A stretch of DNA of 46,006 bases from a virus, in IMG/VR virus record IMGVR_UViG_3300044714_000039, positions 1-46,006 of that record; one strand, written 5' to 3'. The translations under genes were made by a program, and so were the position numbers. The notes beneath the pieces were generated by a model. It saw nothing but the letters and a program-made list of their open reading frames with translations, was not told the origin of the DNA and did no database searches. Shown in pieces: positions 6,233 through 13,711 of this stretch. Numbering within the stretch: position 1 is the stretch's first letter; each line of letters begins with the position of its first letter.

Positions 6233-8628
6233 AGTGGCGCACCTTCGGTTGAGCGGACATCGTTGGGCTCCCAGTCCGATCCCAACTTGATCGGATGGTT
6301 TCCTGGGAGTGGCAGGTTGTGGGCTTCCCCGAGCCTCCTTAGAAGCAGCCCGTAGCCCCACTTAAATTTGTAAAGATCACTCCCTTCCTGGTCAAGGACG
6401 CCAGATCGCTTCCAATCCTCGATCACCTGTGTAACTTCAACCTTGTTGCGCGCATCGTCCCATCGTTTGATGGCTTCACGCACATGCATCGAGCTGAACC
6501 ATGCAGTGATGTCGAGCCCGGCGATCACCCGGGCGTCGGCGACGATCGCCCGCCCGATCTTGCGCGCCTTGGACATTGTCGCCTGCACCACACTGGCGTC
6601 AGTGCGTGATGAGTGGGTAAGATCCTCCAATTCCTCACGCGTGCATTCGAGGTCCATGAAATAGCGCAGAAGATGCTGTTTGAATTCAAGGTTTTCTAAG
6701 GCTATTTCCAACTCGTTGTAGAATGGCTTTAAGCCATAAGCCCAATCCAAAAAAGCCTTGTCGCCCAAACCTGAATTGTCGATCGTATGCGACACGATGA
6801 AAAAGAACGCCCTATCTGCGGCGTCTTCAGAAGTGAGGCCGATATCAGGCGTGTTGGTCGCCAGGATCAGCCGGGATGGGATGTACCAGTCCTGCTGATG
6901 ACCGAACTTCTTTTGGCCAGAAACGACATCGGCGCGGATAATGTTCTTGATGATGTTGATAGCGGTGACGCTCTCCATTCGCACTTCATCGATGAAAGTA
7001 ATCAGTTTGCCGATGAATGGGGTAACCAGGAACCGATCGTCATCCATCTTGACCATCGTGTGAAGCCCAGCCATCCCGCCGAAAATCTTCCTCAAAAAAA
7101 TAGACCCGAACCGGCTCTTGCCGATGCCCTGGCCGCCGATGATGACTGGGCACGATTGTTGTTTGATGTCTGGGTGTTGGAACGTCCAGGCGATAAACTT
7201 TTTGAGCCACATCATCTGAGCGTCATTGTCCCGGCAAAGATAGCCCAGCATCTGGTCGAGCATGGTCATGGCCCGGTTCCAGATCACCGGATCCTTGACG
7301 CCGATCGGCTTGATGGCGAAGCCTGGGAAGGTGTTGAGGATCCGATATTCGTCGCCGTAGCGTTCATCGGCCGTCACCATCCCGCGAGCGCGCGAAAACC
7401 GCATGATGGCTCCTGGCTCCTGACCGGGGCGGAACTCATGCAGCTCGACGTCGGTGCGAAGCTTGGAGCCTGAATAGATCAAAAACGGGTTGTACGGTTT
7501 CCTGCCTTTCCAGATTGGATCGTCCTTGTCGTGACGCTTAATCAGGGCGTCATGAGAAAATTCAAACGGAAGCCCTTTGAGCAATCTGTCGCGATCGACA
7601 TAGAGATGCTCGGAAGTGTCGAACGCATAACGTTCGCTCATCACCTCGAGCGCGTCCGTATCCGCGCCGGCTCGAAAGGCGCGCCGGATCGCGACCTTGG
7701 CCACGACGCCGAGCGTCCGCTCTACCGCGGGCCAGCCTGAAACAGGACGACTGCGCTCAAGATCTTGCTCAGCCCGGTGAAAAAAATACTCCAGTTCGCC
7801 CGGCGCGCCGAGCGTAACCAGGAACCGGATCAGCTCAGCGGCGGTCGCGCCGCTATCGACCGGCGCCCAGCACATGCCCTCCAGGCTCTTGCCCTGAGCG
7901 TTGACCGCCGGGCCATCGATGAACGCCTCGCGCGCCATCCAGCCGCCGAGCGTGCGCAAAAGGCTCTCGTCCCAATGGTCTGAGCCGTCGAGATAGATCC
8001 GGATCCAGTAGCCAAGCGTGGCGAAGGCGATCGCACGACAAATAGTTTCGCAATTTGTCGCAGGCACAGGCCTTGCTTCGAGATCCTCGGTCCCGAGCTC
8101 CTGGTTGTCGGCCGCCGGCTTGCCCCCCGGCCGCCAGACGATCGTGTCGCCGGCAAAGCGCGAGCCGGGCAAAGGCGAGCTATAGCGTGGGACCAGTTTG
8201 GCGCGCTTGGTCGGAGCCGGTGTAATCGCAAGCTTGGTTTCGACCCAGGCATTGGAATTGTCGCGCGAGCCGCGCGGCCAACGATCGATCCAGGCGTCCA
8301 CTGAGGCGGGGTCGGCGATCTTGAAGAGAACGGAGCTGACCGGCTTGAGGTAGCCGCCCCAAGCCGCCCTGGCATCGACCTGGGAGGCAAAAAGCTTGAA
8401 CCAGATATCGTCGGGCGCCTTGATCTGCAGTTCGACGAAGCCGTCACGCAGTTCAGCCCCGAGATTGCGCTCCTCGCCCTCGTTCAGCCAATCCTTGGGA
8501 ACGGTTTGCGCCGGCCCTTCAACGGGAACGGCGCTTTCGGATTTGAACCAGATAACCGAGACATTGAGACGACGTTGATCGATGAAATTGACGGTAAGAT
8601 TGCGCTGGATTTTTGTTAATTCTGACAT
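6160..8628 (-). CDS. Superfamily 3 replicative helicase (D5/DUF5906-like)
   Basis: The 822-residue protein carries a P-loop ATPase core: Walker A GGQGIGKS (residues 498-505), Walker B LITFIDE (542-548) and a sensor-like LILATN (587-592). This arrangement, with a Walker B after a short Arg/Lys-rich stretch and an N at sensor 1, is typical of phage primase-helicases with a DUF5906/SF3 domain. The N-terminal 450 residues may hold a primase-polymerase or DNA-binding part, but I cannot place primase catalytic residues. It should unwind DNA at the phage origin. It is the largest gene of the early block. ATG 8628 follows a 167-bp gap. Confidence 0.85.
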   Translation of the reverse strand: MSELTKIQRNLTVNFIDQRRLNVSVIWFKSESAVPVEGPAQTVPKDWLNEGEERNLGAELRDGFVELQIKAPDDIWFKLFASQVDARAAWGGYLKPVSSVLFKIADPASVDAWIDRWPRGSRDNSNAWVETKLAITPAPTKRAKLVPRYSSPLPGSRFAGDTIVWRPGGKPAADNQELGTEDLEARPVPATNCETICRAIAFATLGYWIRIYLDGSDHWDESLLRTLGGWMAREAFIDGPAVNAQGKSLEGMCWAPVDSGATAAELIRFLVTLGAPGELEYFFHRAEQDLERSRPVSGWPAVERTLGVVAKVAIRRAFRAGADTDALEVMSERYAFDTSEHLYVDRDRLLKGLPFEFSHDALIKRHDKDDPIWKGRKPYNPFLIYSGSKLRTDVELHEFRPGQEPGAIMRFSRARGMVTADERYGDEYRILNTFPGFAIKPIGVKDPVIWNRAMTMLDQMLGYLCRDNDAQMMWLKKFIAWTFQHPDIKQQSCPVIIGGQGIGKSRFGSIFLRKIFGGMAGLHTMVKMDDDRFLVTPFIGKLITFIDEVRMESVTAINIIKNIIRADVVSGQKKFGHQQDWYIPSRLILATNTPDIGLTSEDAADRAFFFIVSHTIDNSGLGDKAFLDWAYGLKPFYNELEIALENLEFKQHLLRYFMDLECTREELEDLTHSSRTDASVVQATMSKARKIGRAIVADARVIAGLDITAWFSSMHVREAIKRWDDARNKVEVTQVIEDWKRSGVLDQEGSDLYKFKWGYGLLLRRLGEAHNLPLPGNHPIKLGSDWEPNDVRSTEGAPLWRGNKHGQRQQSYRDPDDIGMSD

Positions 8629-8795
8629 CGACGCACCCGGGGAGGCGTCGAGATCTCGACCTGTTCGCGGAGGCTGTCAAACACCCATGTGGACAGTTCG
8701 AAATTGCGTTGTTAGATGAACAGCGAGGCCGCTTCGCACCCGACCTCATGCGGACTATGGCGGGCTCCAGTCGATCCTCTGGAGCCCGTTAGCCG
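8629..8795. other. Intergenic gap with one hairpin before the helicase gene
   Basis: The gap separates the 126-residue gene from the helicase. It holds the hairpin at 8761-8788 and a minus-strand TTTGACAGCC at about 8688 without a convincing -10 at the right distance. The ribosome site before ATG 8628 is weak. I see no small gene with a plausible start here. Confidence 0.5.
8761..8788 (-). terminator. Hairpin, terminator-like without U tract
   Basis: A perfect 10-bp stem (CGGGCTCCAG with CTGGAGCCCG) and an 8-base loop begins seven bases after the stop of the 8796-9176 gene. No T run follows, so it may be a processing or attenuation hairpin instead of an intrinsic terminator. Confidence 0.5.
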
Positions 8796-9176
8796 TTAGA
8801 GTGGCCCGAGTCGCGGATATTTCTTGTTGTACTCGGCCTTGTAAACCGCGAGCGCAGTCAGCAACGTGCCATGTCTATCGATCGCCCGCGTTAGCGTTTC
8901 CGACACGCGGGCGATATTGATGTTGCTCACGCCCGAGTGCTGCAGGATCATCTGATAATTGAGTGATGGATCGGCGACGCTGGTCGAGATGATTTTGATT
9001 TTGTCACGCAGGATTTGTTCCTGATTGCGCTTTGTGCCGGGAGTCTTCTGGATCGACGCCTCACGGGTCAGATCAACCACCACTTCACGGATGATTTCAC
9101 GCCATTTGGCGTCAGTCCGTACTTCCCCCAATAAAGCCGCTTCCAACCGCTTCCTGGCTTTTGTCACGTTGCTCAT
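8796..9176 (-). CDS. Hypothetical helical protein, 126 aa
   Basis: The product is mostly helical and basic (VTKARKRLEAALLGEVRT, EIIREVVVDLTREASI, then RVSETLTRAIDRHGTL). The middle (YQMILQHSGVSNINIARVSE) has some resemblance to an HTH but is not diagnostic. Its start lies within the 3' end of the 9112-9642 gene (65-bp overlap), so a later start is possible. It is followed by the hairpin at 8761-8788. Function unknown. Confidence 0.7.
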   Translation of the reverse strand: MSNVTKARKRLEAALLGEVRTDAKWREIIREVVVDLTREASIQKTPGTKRNQEQILRDKIKIISTSVADPSLNYQMILQHSGVSNINIARVSETLTRAIDRHGTLLTALAVYKAEYNKKYPRLGPL

Positions 9177-9642
9177 ATTCGCACCTCGCCTCCAACACCG
9201 CGATTGCTGAGGCGGTGTATTTCGACCAGTCGGCCTTCGCGAGGTCGATCTGGCGTGTTTCCGGTTGGCCTTCGATCTCCATGTATTTTTCCATGAGCAG
9301 CATACGGTCCTCGATGGCGACGATCCGCCAGGGACCGACCCACATGTGATCGTCGCACTGGAACCCGGTAGCGTCGGTGCGCGGCACGTCCTTGTTGATG
9401 AAGCGGGGCGGCATGATGCCGAGCTTGGCCAGCGCGATATTGGCCGGCGCCGCCGGCATCGGGATCTGCTTGCCCTCGACCCAGCTGAAGTGAAAGCGCC
9501 GGTAGTCCTTCAAGGTCGCTTCGAACGCCGAGTCTTCCTGCAGATAGCGCGGCCATTTGGGCCAGCGTTTGGTGTGCTCCTCGAAGCGGGCGCGCCAGTC
9601 GGGCTCCTCGAGTTCGATCGATCCGGCCTCACGCGGGGTCAT
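9112..9642 (-). CDS. Hypothetical protein, 176 aa
   Basis: An acidic, aromatic-rich protein: DWRARFEEHTKRWPKWPRYL, then FHFSWVEGKQIPMPAAPANI and a beta-rich centre (FQCDDHMWVGPWRIVAIEDR). The start overlaps the stop of the 9639-9950 gene (ATGA). No known motif. Coding is well supported by continuous non-repetitive sequence and gene-chain overlaps. Confidence 0.8.
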   Translation of the reverse strand: MTPREAGSIELEEPDWRARFEEHTKRWPKWPRYLQEDSAFEATLKDYRRFHFSWVEGKQIPMPAAPANIALAKLGIMPPRFINKDVPRTDATGFQCDDHMWVGPWRIVAIEDRMLLMEKYMEIEGQPETRQIDLAKADWSKYTASAIAVLEARCEYEQRDKSQEAVGSGFIGGSTD

Positions 9643-9950
9643 GATTTTTCTTCACGCAAATGTTTGCGAGCCTCTTCAAGTGAGGCGCACATTCGATCTT
9701 CAGGAAACCAAAATTTTCCATCAGGAAGCTCGATTGCATAAGTGTAATCATCCGTATTGTGGGTGGTCGCCACCAGCGGTTTGCCCCACCAAAAGTACTT
9801 GTTTTTTGTCGACATTCGGCGTTGTTCGACCAGCCATCCAATAATAGGTTCTCGATCGTACAATTGCTTATCCTCAACCCCCCATAAAAAGAACCCAGGA
9901 TAGGCTGGAAACGCCTGCCAATGAATAAGATCGGAGATTTCTTCGGTCAT
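9639..9950 (-). CDS. Hypothetical protein, 103 aa
   Basis: The ATG at 9950 overlaps the upstream stop (ATGA), favouring it over ATG 9962. The product is rich in aromatic residues (HWQAFPAYPGFFLWGVEDK, KYFWWGKPLV) and ends in a helix (ASLEEARKHLREE). The section ELPDGKFWFP looks like a beta hairpin. The gene is somewhat more AT-rich than its neighbours. Function unknown. Confidence 0.75.
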   Translation of the reverse strand: MTEEISDLIHWQAFPAYPGFFLWGVEDKQLYDREPIIGWLVEQRRMSTKNKYFWWGKPLVATTHNTDDYTYAIELPDGKFWFPEDRMCASLEEARKHLREEKS

Positions 9951-10567
9951 GGCATCAACCATTTAATCATTTTGGCGTGTTCAACCACGGTGCTTCGCTC
10001 GCATGGGACACATCGGAGTTCGTAGCCTCCATCGACCTCTGTGGGCATCGCTTTCGCTCCGCACACTTGGCACATCCAGCGTTGGCACCGGAGGATGGTT
10101 TCGCGCTCCCAATCGTGCTGAGCCTGGATCCGAAGCGTCTCGCGCCGTTGTTGCTCAGCCAAATATTCCCTATGGGCCTCAACATACGCCCGGGCCTTTT
10201 CGGCCTCTCTGGCTTCAGCTGCTTCATTTCTGGCTCTAAGCGCAGCGACCGCTTCGTCATAGGCCTGCTTGAGGAGCGCCCGCTTTTCGGCGCGCTCGGC
10301 GTTCTGCCGGTCGGTCAAATAGGCTGAACCGGTGCGGACGGCGTCTTTGGCTGTTTCCTCGGCGGCCTGCCAACTGACTTCTCGCTCGTTACGAAACCGC
10401 TCGCCGGGAACCGGCTCAGCCATCGGGTCGGGCGCCCGCTCGCCGCGGCTCAGGCGCTCGACCACGTCGTGCTGCCAATCGGGCCGGTCAAAATCGCGGT
10501 CTAAAACCGCAAGCGGCCAGGGTCGGTAAGATTTGAATTGCCAGACATGCTTGTCGGCGACCGGCAT
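9947..10567 (-). CDS. Coiled-coil protein with C-terminal zinc ribbon
   Basis: In 206 residues, an N-terminal part (ADKHVWQFKSYRPWPLAVLD) is followed by a long Glu/Ala/Arg coiled coil (about residues 65-155) and a C-terminal four-cysteine zinc ribbon: MCQVCGAK then LRCVPCER. Zinc ribbons of this type usually bind nucleic acid or partner proteins. The ATG at 10567 shares a base with the upstream stop (TGATG). A DNA- or RNA-related role is inferred. Confidence 0.75.
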   Translation of the reverse strand: MPVADKHVWQFKSYRPWPLAVLDRDFDRPDWQHDVVERLSRGERAPDPMAEPVPGERFRNEREVSWQAAEETAKDAVRTGSAYLTDRQNAERAEKRALLKQAYDEAVAALRARNEAAEAREAEKARAYVEAHREYLAEQQRRETLRIQAQHDWERETILRCQRWMCQVCGAKAMPTEVDGGYELRCVPCERSTVVEHAKMIKWLMP

Positions 10568-10869
10568 CAGATCCACGTCTCGATAATCTTGGCGTCGTCG
10601 CCGGGCTCGCGATCGATCCGATGCAGCCCGGCGCTCTCGAAGATCTCGCGCAAGAACTCGAGCTTGCCGCCGATCGCGTTCTGAGTCGGGCCGCCCGGCG
10701 CTTCATGCCGGCGGGCCACGATGTGGTCGGGATAATCCCTGGGATGGTCATAGATGGTCCACAGGCACAGCCTGCCACGCTGGGCCGCCTCGGCTTGGGT
10801 GCTCAGCACCCGATCGATCAGCACCTCGATGTCGGCCCACTCGGCCTCTGGGGGCTTGTCGTCGGTCAT
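10567..10869 (-). CDS. Hypothetical protein, 100 aa
   Basis: An acidic, mainly helical protein (EWADIEVLIDRVLSTQAEAA, KLEFLREIFESAGLHRI) with a middle segment LCLWTIYDHPRDYPDHIVAR. It overlaps genes at both ends (ATGA with the HTH gene upstream, TGATG downstream). The phrase WTIYDHPRDYPD is typical of small phage proteins of unknown role. No catalytic motif seen. Confidence 0.75.
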   Translation of the reverse strand: MTDDKPPEAEWADIEVLIDRVLSTQAEAAQRGRLCLWTIYDHPRDYPDHIVARRHEAPGGPTQNAIGGKLEFLREIFESAGLHRIDREPGDDAKIIETWI

Positions 10870-11222
10870 CGCGCAAGCCGCATCTGCTCAAGGTCTTTGG
10901 CCAGTTCCGCGTTGCAGGCCTGGATCATTTCATCGGTGACGAATTGCTTCCAAGCGGCCTCTTCGCCCATCCGCTCGATCAGGTCGTTGGTGTCGCGGGC
11001 CGAATTCGACCGCGGCGAGTTCGGATAGGAGTCCGCCTCGCCGGTTAAGGCTTTGTAATAAATGGTGTTTTTGCCTACCTTGAAGACCCGGGTAAGGATC
11101 GGAACCTTGATCCCCCGGCGCCACAGGAGGTTGATCGCGACCCGCTCGTCCTGGGTCAGCCCGTCGTCGCGCGCCCGACGCTTGGTGCGGTAAATCAAGG
11201 TTCGATCCAGCTGAACGTTCAT
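10866..11222 (-). CDS. HTH-containing protein, putative regulator
   Basis: The product has a helix-turn-helix-like region at about residues 28-55 (INLLWRRGIKVPILTRVFKV then GKNTIYYKALTG), in the pattern of resolvase or transposase-type HTHs. A helical tail follows (AWKQFVTDEMIQACNAELAK). The start is ATG 11222, or GTG 11234 four codons upstream. It is the first gene behind the strong promoter at 11245-11273, which makes it a likely early regulator. Confidence 0.75.
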   Translation of the reverse strand: MNVQLDRTLIYRTKRRARDDGLTQDERVAINLLWRRGIKVPILTRVFKVGKNTIYYKALTGEADSYPNSPRSNSARDTNDLIERMGEEAAWKQFVTDEMIQACNAELAKDLEQMRLAR

Positions 11223-11244
11223 AGCCCTTTCCACTTCGTAGTCC

Positions 11245-11273
11245 TATTTAGGCGTCGGCTCATCGAGCGTCAA
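11245..11273 (-). promoter_or_regulatory. Strong sigma70-like promoter
   Basis: The minus strand reads TTGACG (11273-11268), 17 bp, then TAAATA (11250-11245). Transcription would start near 11238, about 16 bases before the HTH gene. Both hexamers are close to consensus, making this the best-looking promoter in the early block. Confidence 0.7.
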
Positions 11274-11284
11274 TTGCGAGCGCC

Positions 11285-11494
11285 TCATGTCAGCGGCCGC
11301 CCGAACGCTTTGGCGATCGCTTCGCGCGCCTGAGCGTCGATCCTGGCGCGCTGGCGCTCTTCGCGCTCGATGTCGAGTTCGATGTCGCGTAGGTCCGCCT
11401 GACAGATGGTCTTCTCACATTCGGCCAAGAGCGCGCGATCAATCGTCCGTCGCTTGGCGCCGAACAGGGTTTGCCAATTGCCTTTTTTGCTCAT
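11285..11494 (-). CDS. Small helical protein, 69 aa
   Basis: MSKKGNWQTLFGAKRRT is followed by a long charged helix (LRDIELDIEREERQRARIDA) that looks like a coiled coil. The ATG overlaps the stop of the zinc-binding gene upstream. It is the last gene before the promoter at 11245-11273. Function unknown. Confidence 0.75.
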   Translation of the reverse strand: MSKKGNWQTLFGAKRRTIDRALLAECEKTICQADLRDIELDIEREERQRARIDAQAREAIAKAFGRPLT

Positions 11495-11700
11495 GGGATA
11501 TCACTCTCGACGTAATGGTTGCGTTCGCCTTTAGGGCATTCCTCGCGCAACAGAACGAGGCAGCGGGCGCGCGAGCCATCACCCGTGCCAAAGCTTTCGG
11601 TAGTATGGCCACAACGGCCACAGGTGGCCTCGACGCTCTCGACCAGCCGGCCAGAGTCGTTCTCGAGTTCGATTTCTTCGATCGCGCAGGCTACGCGCAT
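11491..11700 (-). CDS. Small zinc-binding phage protein, 69 aa
   Basis: The AAGGAGG Shine-Dalgarno four bases before ATG 11700 is the best ribosome site in the block and fixes the start. The product has MRVACAIEEIELEND, then TCGRCGHTTESFGTGDGS, then RCLVLLREECPKGERNHY. The CxxC plus later Cys residues suggest a zinc knuckle. Small proteins with CGRCGH...ESFGT...REECP occur widely in phages of Proteobacteria; their role is not established to my knowledge. Confidence 0.8.
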   Translation of the reverse strand: MRVACAIEEIELENDSGRLVESVEATCGRCGHTTESFGTGDGSRARCLVLLREECPKGERNHYVESDIP

Positions 11701-11897
11701 CGTTCCTCCTTGTGCTTGCGGCATAGGGCTAAGAGTTCATGGGCGAGACGCTCATGCAGCGCGTCGACGCTGACCAGGAGTTCGCTGCGCAATTGCGAGC
11801 GCGCCACATCGCAGCGTTGATAGGTCGCCATCGCTTGAGCGATGGCGATGCAAGTGCCTTGCACCGATGCGGCGATGTCGGTCGAGCTAATCGACAC
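11691..11897 (-). CDS. Small helical protein, 68 aa
   Basis: The product is helical throughout: TDIAASVQGTCIAIAQAMAT, then RSQLRSELLVSVDALHERLA and a basic end (CRKHKEERCA). It overlaps both neighbours by about 10 bp. No recognised domain, and no membrane segment long enough to be convincing. Confidence 0.65.
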   Translation of the reverse strand: MSISSTDIAASVQGTCIAIAQAMATYQRCDVARSQLRSELLVSVDALHERLAHELLALCRKHKEERCA

Positions 11898-12201
11898 GGG
11901 TCACCTCCCAATCGCCATTGGGCTGCAGGATCAGGAGCCAAGCGCCCTGCGGGTAGAAGAACACCTTCTCGTCGCCGATCTGGGTCATCGCGCCAGGGCG
12001 AAACGGCGGATCGCCGGGATAGTGCAGGGTCATGGTCATGCGGTCGAGGCGAAACCCTTTGAACGGGTTGTAGCCCCCGCCATGGGCGTAGCGATCGGCC
12101 AATTGCTCGCGCACCGGCCGCTTGTCCTCGGACAGGAGGATCTCGGGCAGGAACCCGAGATCGGCGGGATGCAGACGATTGTCGAGTTGGATCCAGGTCA
12201 T
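11887..12201 (-). CDS. Hypothetical protein, 104 aa
   Basis: The protein is beta-rich with aromatics in its second half (MTMTLHYPGDPPFRPG, KVFFYPQGAWLLILQPNGDW). The first half has PADLGFLPEILLSEDKRPVR and a Gly-rich loop (AHGGGYNPFKGF). The start overlaps the XRE-type gene's stop (ATGA). Function unknown. Confidence 0.75.
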   Translation of the reverse strand: MTWIQLDNRLHPADLGFLPEILLSEDKRPVREQLADRYAHGGGYNPFKGFRLDRMTMTLHYPGDPPFRPGAMTQIGDEKVFFYPQGAWLLILQPNGDWEVTRVD

Positions 12202-12395
12202 AAAACTTGCCTTCCCAGCAATTCGGCGACGCTGACGTGGCCGCGGGTGAGTTTGAGGATTTTTTCGAGGTTGCGGCGCTTGGGGATCGTCGCGCCCGAG
12301 AGCACGCGGTAGATGGTGGTCGGGTGAACTCCGACCATTTTGGCGAACGCCTCGCGGCTGAGCATGTTCTCAGCCAGGAACTGGTCGAGGGTCAT
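12198..12395 (-). CDS. XRE-family (Cro/CI-type) HTH regulator, 65 aa
   Basis: The protein is a single Cro/CI-like five-helix domain: MTLDQFLAENMLSREAFAKM, turn GVHP, recognition helix TTIYRVLSG, then IPKRRNLEKILKLTRG. The length is that of a minimal Cro-like repressor. Its start shares a base with the stop of the 26-residue membrane peptide gene (TGATG). It is a candidate for the protein that binds the shared promoter dyad at 13.66, 15.66 and 40.53 kb, by inference only. Confidence 0.88.
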   Translation of the reverse strand: MTLDQFLAENMLSREAFAKMVGVHPTTIYRVLSGATIPKRRNLEKILKLTRGHVSVAELLGRQVL

Positions 12396-12475
12396 CAGTG
12401 CCCCAACAACAGAACCGCGCCGATCACCAGGATCGACACCAACAAGATAAAACCCGTACTATTGCCTTGCGCCAT
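12395..12475 (-). CDS. 26-residue single-pass membrane peptide
   Basis: From ATG 12475 the frame reads MAQGNSTG followed by one hydrophobic segment (FILLVSILVIGAVLLLG) and His. AAGGAAAAG precedes the ATG, and the TGA overlaps the ATG of the XRE-type gene. The ribosome site, coupling and clean membrane segment argue that it is expressed. A role in membrane disturbance, exclusion or regulation of a neighbour is possible. Confidence 0.6.
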   Translation of the reverse strand: MAQGNSTGFILLVSILVIGAVLLLGH

Positions 12476-12506
12476 TTGCTTTTCCTTGTCCGGCAATGAT
12501 GCCGAT

Positions 12507-12537
12507 CAGGCCCGCTCGGGTGCGCCAAGCGGGCCTG
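12507..12537 (-). terminator. Hairpin after the HNH gene
   Basis: Perfect 10-bp arms (CAGGCCCGCT and AGCGGGCCTG) with an 11-base loop start eight bases beyond the HNH gene's stop. No T tract follows, so termination strength is uncertain; it may attenuate transcription into the membrane peptide and XRE genes. Confidence 0.5.
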
Positions 12538-12544
12538 GGCTGCA

Positions 12545-12904
12545 TCACCTGTCCTTTCTCCAAGTTTGCGCTCGGAACTGCTCCAAGCGCCCGTCCATGG
12601 TCATGTGACATCGACGACAAAGAGGGACGATATTGTTGTCGGTGTTGTTCAACGGGTTGTCGTCAAAGTGGTGCCGATCGATTGCGGGTTCATCACAGAA
12701 CTCGCATTTGCCAAGCAGCTTGCGCCGCTTGGCTCGATCCCAGCCTTGAGTTTTTTTCTTACTGGTGAACCTTCCCCATTCACGGTTGGCCGGGCCGGTC
12801 TGGGCGCGCAATTTTGCCGAATAGCACGGCTTGCAAATCGTGACGTCGAAACGCCACGTTTGCCTGCCGCACGTTGCGCAAACCCCTTTCCGGCGCTCGC
12901 TCAT
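12545..12904 (-). CDS. HNH endonuclease with N-terminal zinc finger
   Basis: In the 119-residue protein, an N-terminal CATCG...CKPC pair (about residues 9-27) forms one zinc site. The HNH nuclease core follows: CEFCDEP, then DRHHFDDNPLNNTDNNIVPL and CRRCH (about residues 67-100). The two CxxC pairs bind the structural zinc and HH/N/H form the catalytic metal site. The start at 12904 is chosen because upstream sequence in frame is antisense-like Arg/Pro-rich. It may be a free-standing homing nuclease or serve in DNA processing. Confidence 0.88.
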   Translation of the reverse strand: MSERRKGVCATCGRQTWRFDVTICKPCYSAKLRAQTGPANREWGRFTSKKKTQGWDRAKRRKLLGKCEFCDEPAIDRHHFDDNPLNNTDNNIVPLCRRCHMTMDGRLEQFRAQTWRKDR

Positions 12905-13320
12905 CCAAGCCCCATCTGAGCGGCGCAATCCGCTCCGAACCCTGAGCGGACGCTCTCTGGGACGGTCAGGGGGCGGCCGCAGCGCCCACAGCGCCCTTCG
13001 TGGGACACTTCCACGCTGTCGGGCGCAGAGGCGTTGGCGGCCATGTGGCGCCAGAACCAATCGAACGCTTTGGCCGATGGGGCGTCGCGCGCGATCTTGG
13101 CCTTTTGGCCGCCGTGGAAGTAGACGCCGCGGCGCAGAAACCCGAGATAGCGGTAATCTTGGGTGTTGTCGGGCCCGGTCAGGACGCTGACGAAGTGGAG
13201 CGGGCCGCTGTCGGCGGCGCGCACCTTGTAGGTGAAACGCACGCCGGTCTTTTTCGACTGCAGCGTGAACACCGCATGGCCAGCGAGGGCGAAGCGCGCG
13301 GGGTTTGAGAGGGCGCTCAT
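12901..13320 (-). CDS. DUF6011-like zinc protein
   Basis: The 139-residue protein ends in RCGRCGRPLTVPESVRSGFG followed by ADC, the signature I associate with DUF6011: two CxxC-type cysteines, then PESVRSGFGxxC. The N-terminal part is beta-rich (HAVFTLQSKKTGVRFTYKV) with GVYFHGGQKAKI. DUF6011 proteins are frequent in phages and plasmids; function unknown. It overlaps both neighbours in ATGA style. The start at 13320 is one of several but best fits the upstream stop. Confidence 0.75.
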   Translation of the reverse strand: MSALSNPARFALAGHAVFTLQSKKTGVRFTYKVRAADSGPLHFVSVLTGPDNTQDYRYLGFLRRGVYFHGGQKAKIARDAPSAKAFDWFWRHMAANASAPDSVEVSHEGRCGRCGRPLTVPESVRSGFGADCAAQMGLG

Positions 13321-13613
13321 TGGCCGCGAGCCTCGGCGCGGCGAGCGCGGGCGATGGCGAAGATCTTGGCCGCGCTCTGGCGGTCGATCTCCAAAAGCAC
13401 CTTGGGCCAAAAGCCAGAGGTGTCGCGCGTGGCGCAGTGGACGGCCCATTCGCGGGCGTTGGACGGGCCGCGATCCTCAATGAGGGTTTCGGCAGTTTCG
13501 CGAACACTGCGCGCTTCGCGCTCCCGATTGGCAAGTTCGGGGTTTTGGGCGTGGGCCCAAGCGTCGGCCTTTTGCCGGGCGAAGAATTCGCCGCGGGAAA
13601 GTTTACGGGTCAT
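13317..13613 (-). CDS. Hypothetical helical protein, 98 aa
   Basis: MTRKLSRGEFFARQKADAWA continues through a charged helical region (NREREARSVRETAETLIED) and SGFWPKVLLEIDRQSAAKI. GAGGTG lies six bases before ATG 13613, favouring it over 13625. It is the first gene after the dyad-bearing promoter at 13659-13686. Function unknown; co-expression with DUF6011 and HNH genes is likely. Confidence 0.75.
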   Translation of the reverse strand: MTRKLSRGEFFARQKADAWAHAQNPELANREREARSVRETAETLIEDRGPSNAREWAVHCATRDTSGFWPKVLLEIDRQSAAKIFAIARARRAEARGQ

Positions 13614-13658
13614 AGCGCACCTCAAGTTCGGACCATGTGGGCGAACCGCCCAGTCCGG

Positions 13659-13686
13659 AACATAGTCCCATTGATAGGACTGTCAA
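13659..13686 (-). promoter_or_regulatory. Promoter with overlapping 13-bp operator-like dyad
   Basis: On the minus strand TTGACA (13686-13681), 16 bp, TATGTT (13664-13659). The dyad GGAACATAGTCCC (plus strand 13657-13669) overlaps the -10. The surrounding 20 bp AGTCCGGAACATAGTCCCAT (13652-13671) are identical to 15652-15671. Start of transcription near 13652, about 40 bases before the 98-residue gene. A repressor bound to the dyad would block the -10. Confidence 0.7.
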
Positions 13687-13711
13687 GTGGTCTAGGATTA
13701 TTTTGTGGAAT

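Noticed and set aside
5988-6260. 90-residue minus-strand frame after the helicase
   Set aside because: It competes with the frame at 5930-6232, which has more protein-like composition; only one can be the gene in that gap.
8680-8700. TTTGACAGCC as a -35 for the helicase gene
   Set aside because: No acceptable -10 at 16-18 bp.
12905-13534. N-terminal extension of the HNH gene
   Set aside because: In-frame upstream sequence is antisense-like Arg/Pro-rich and lies over two well-supported genes; the real start is 12904.
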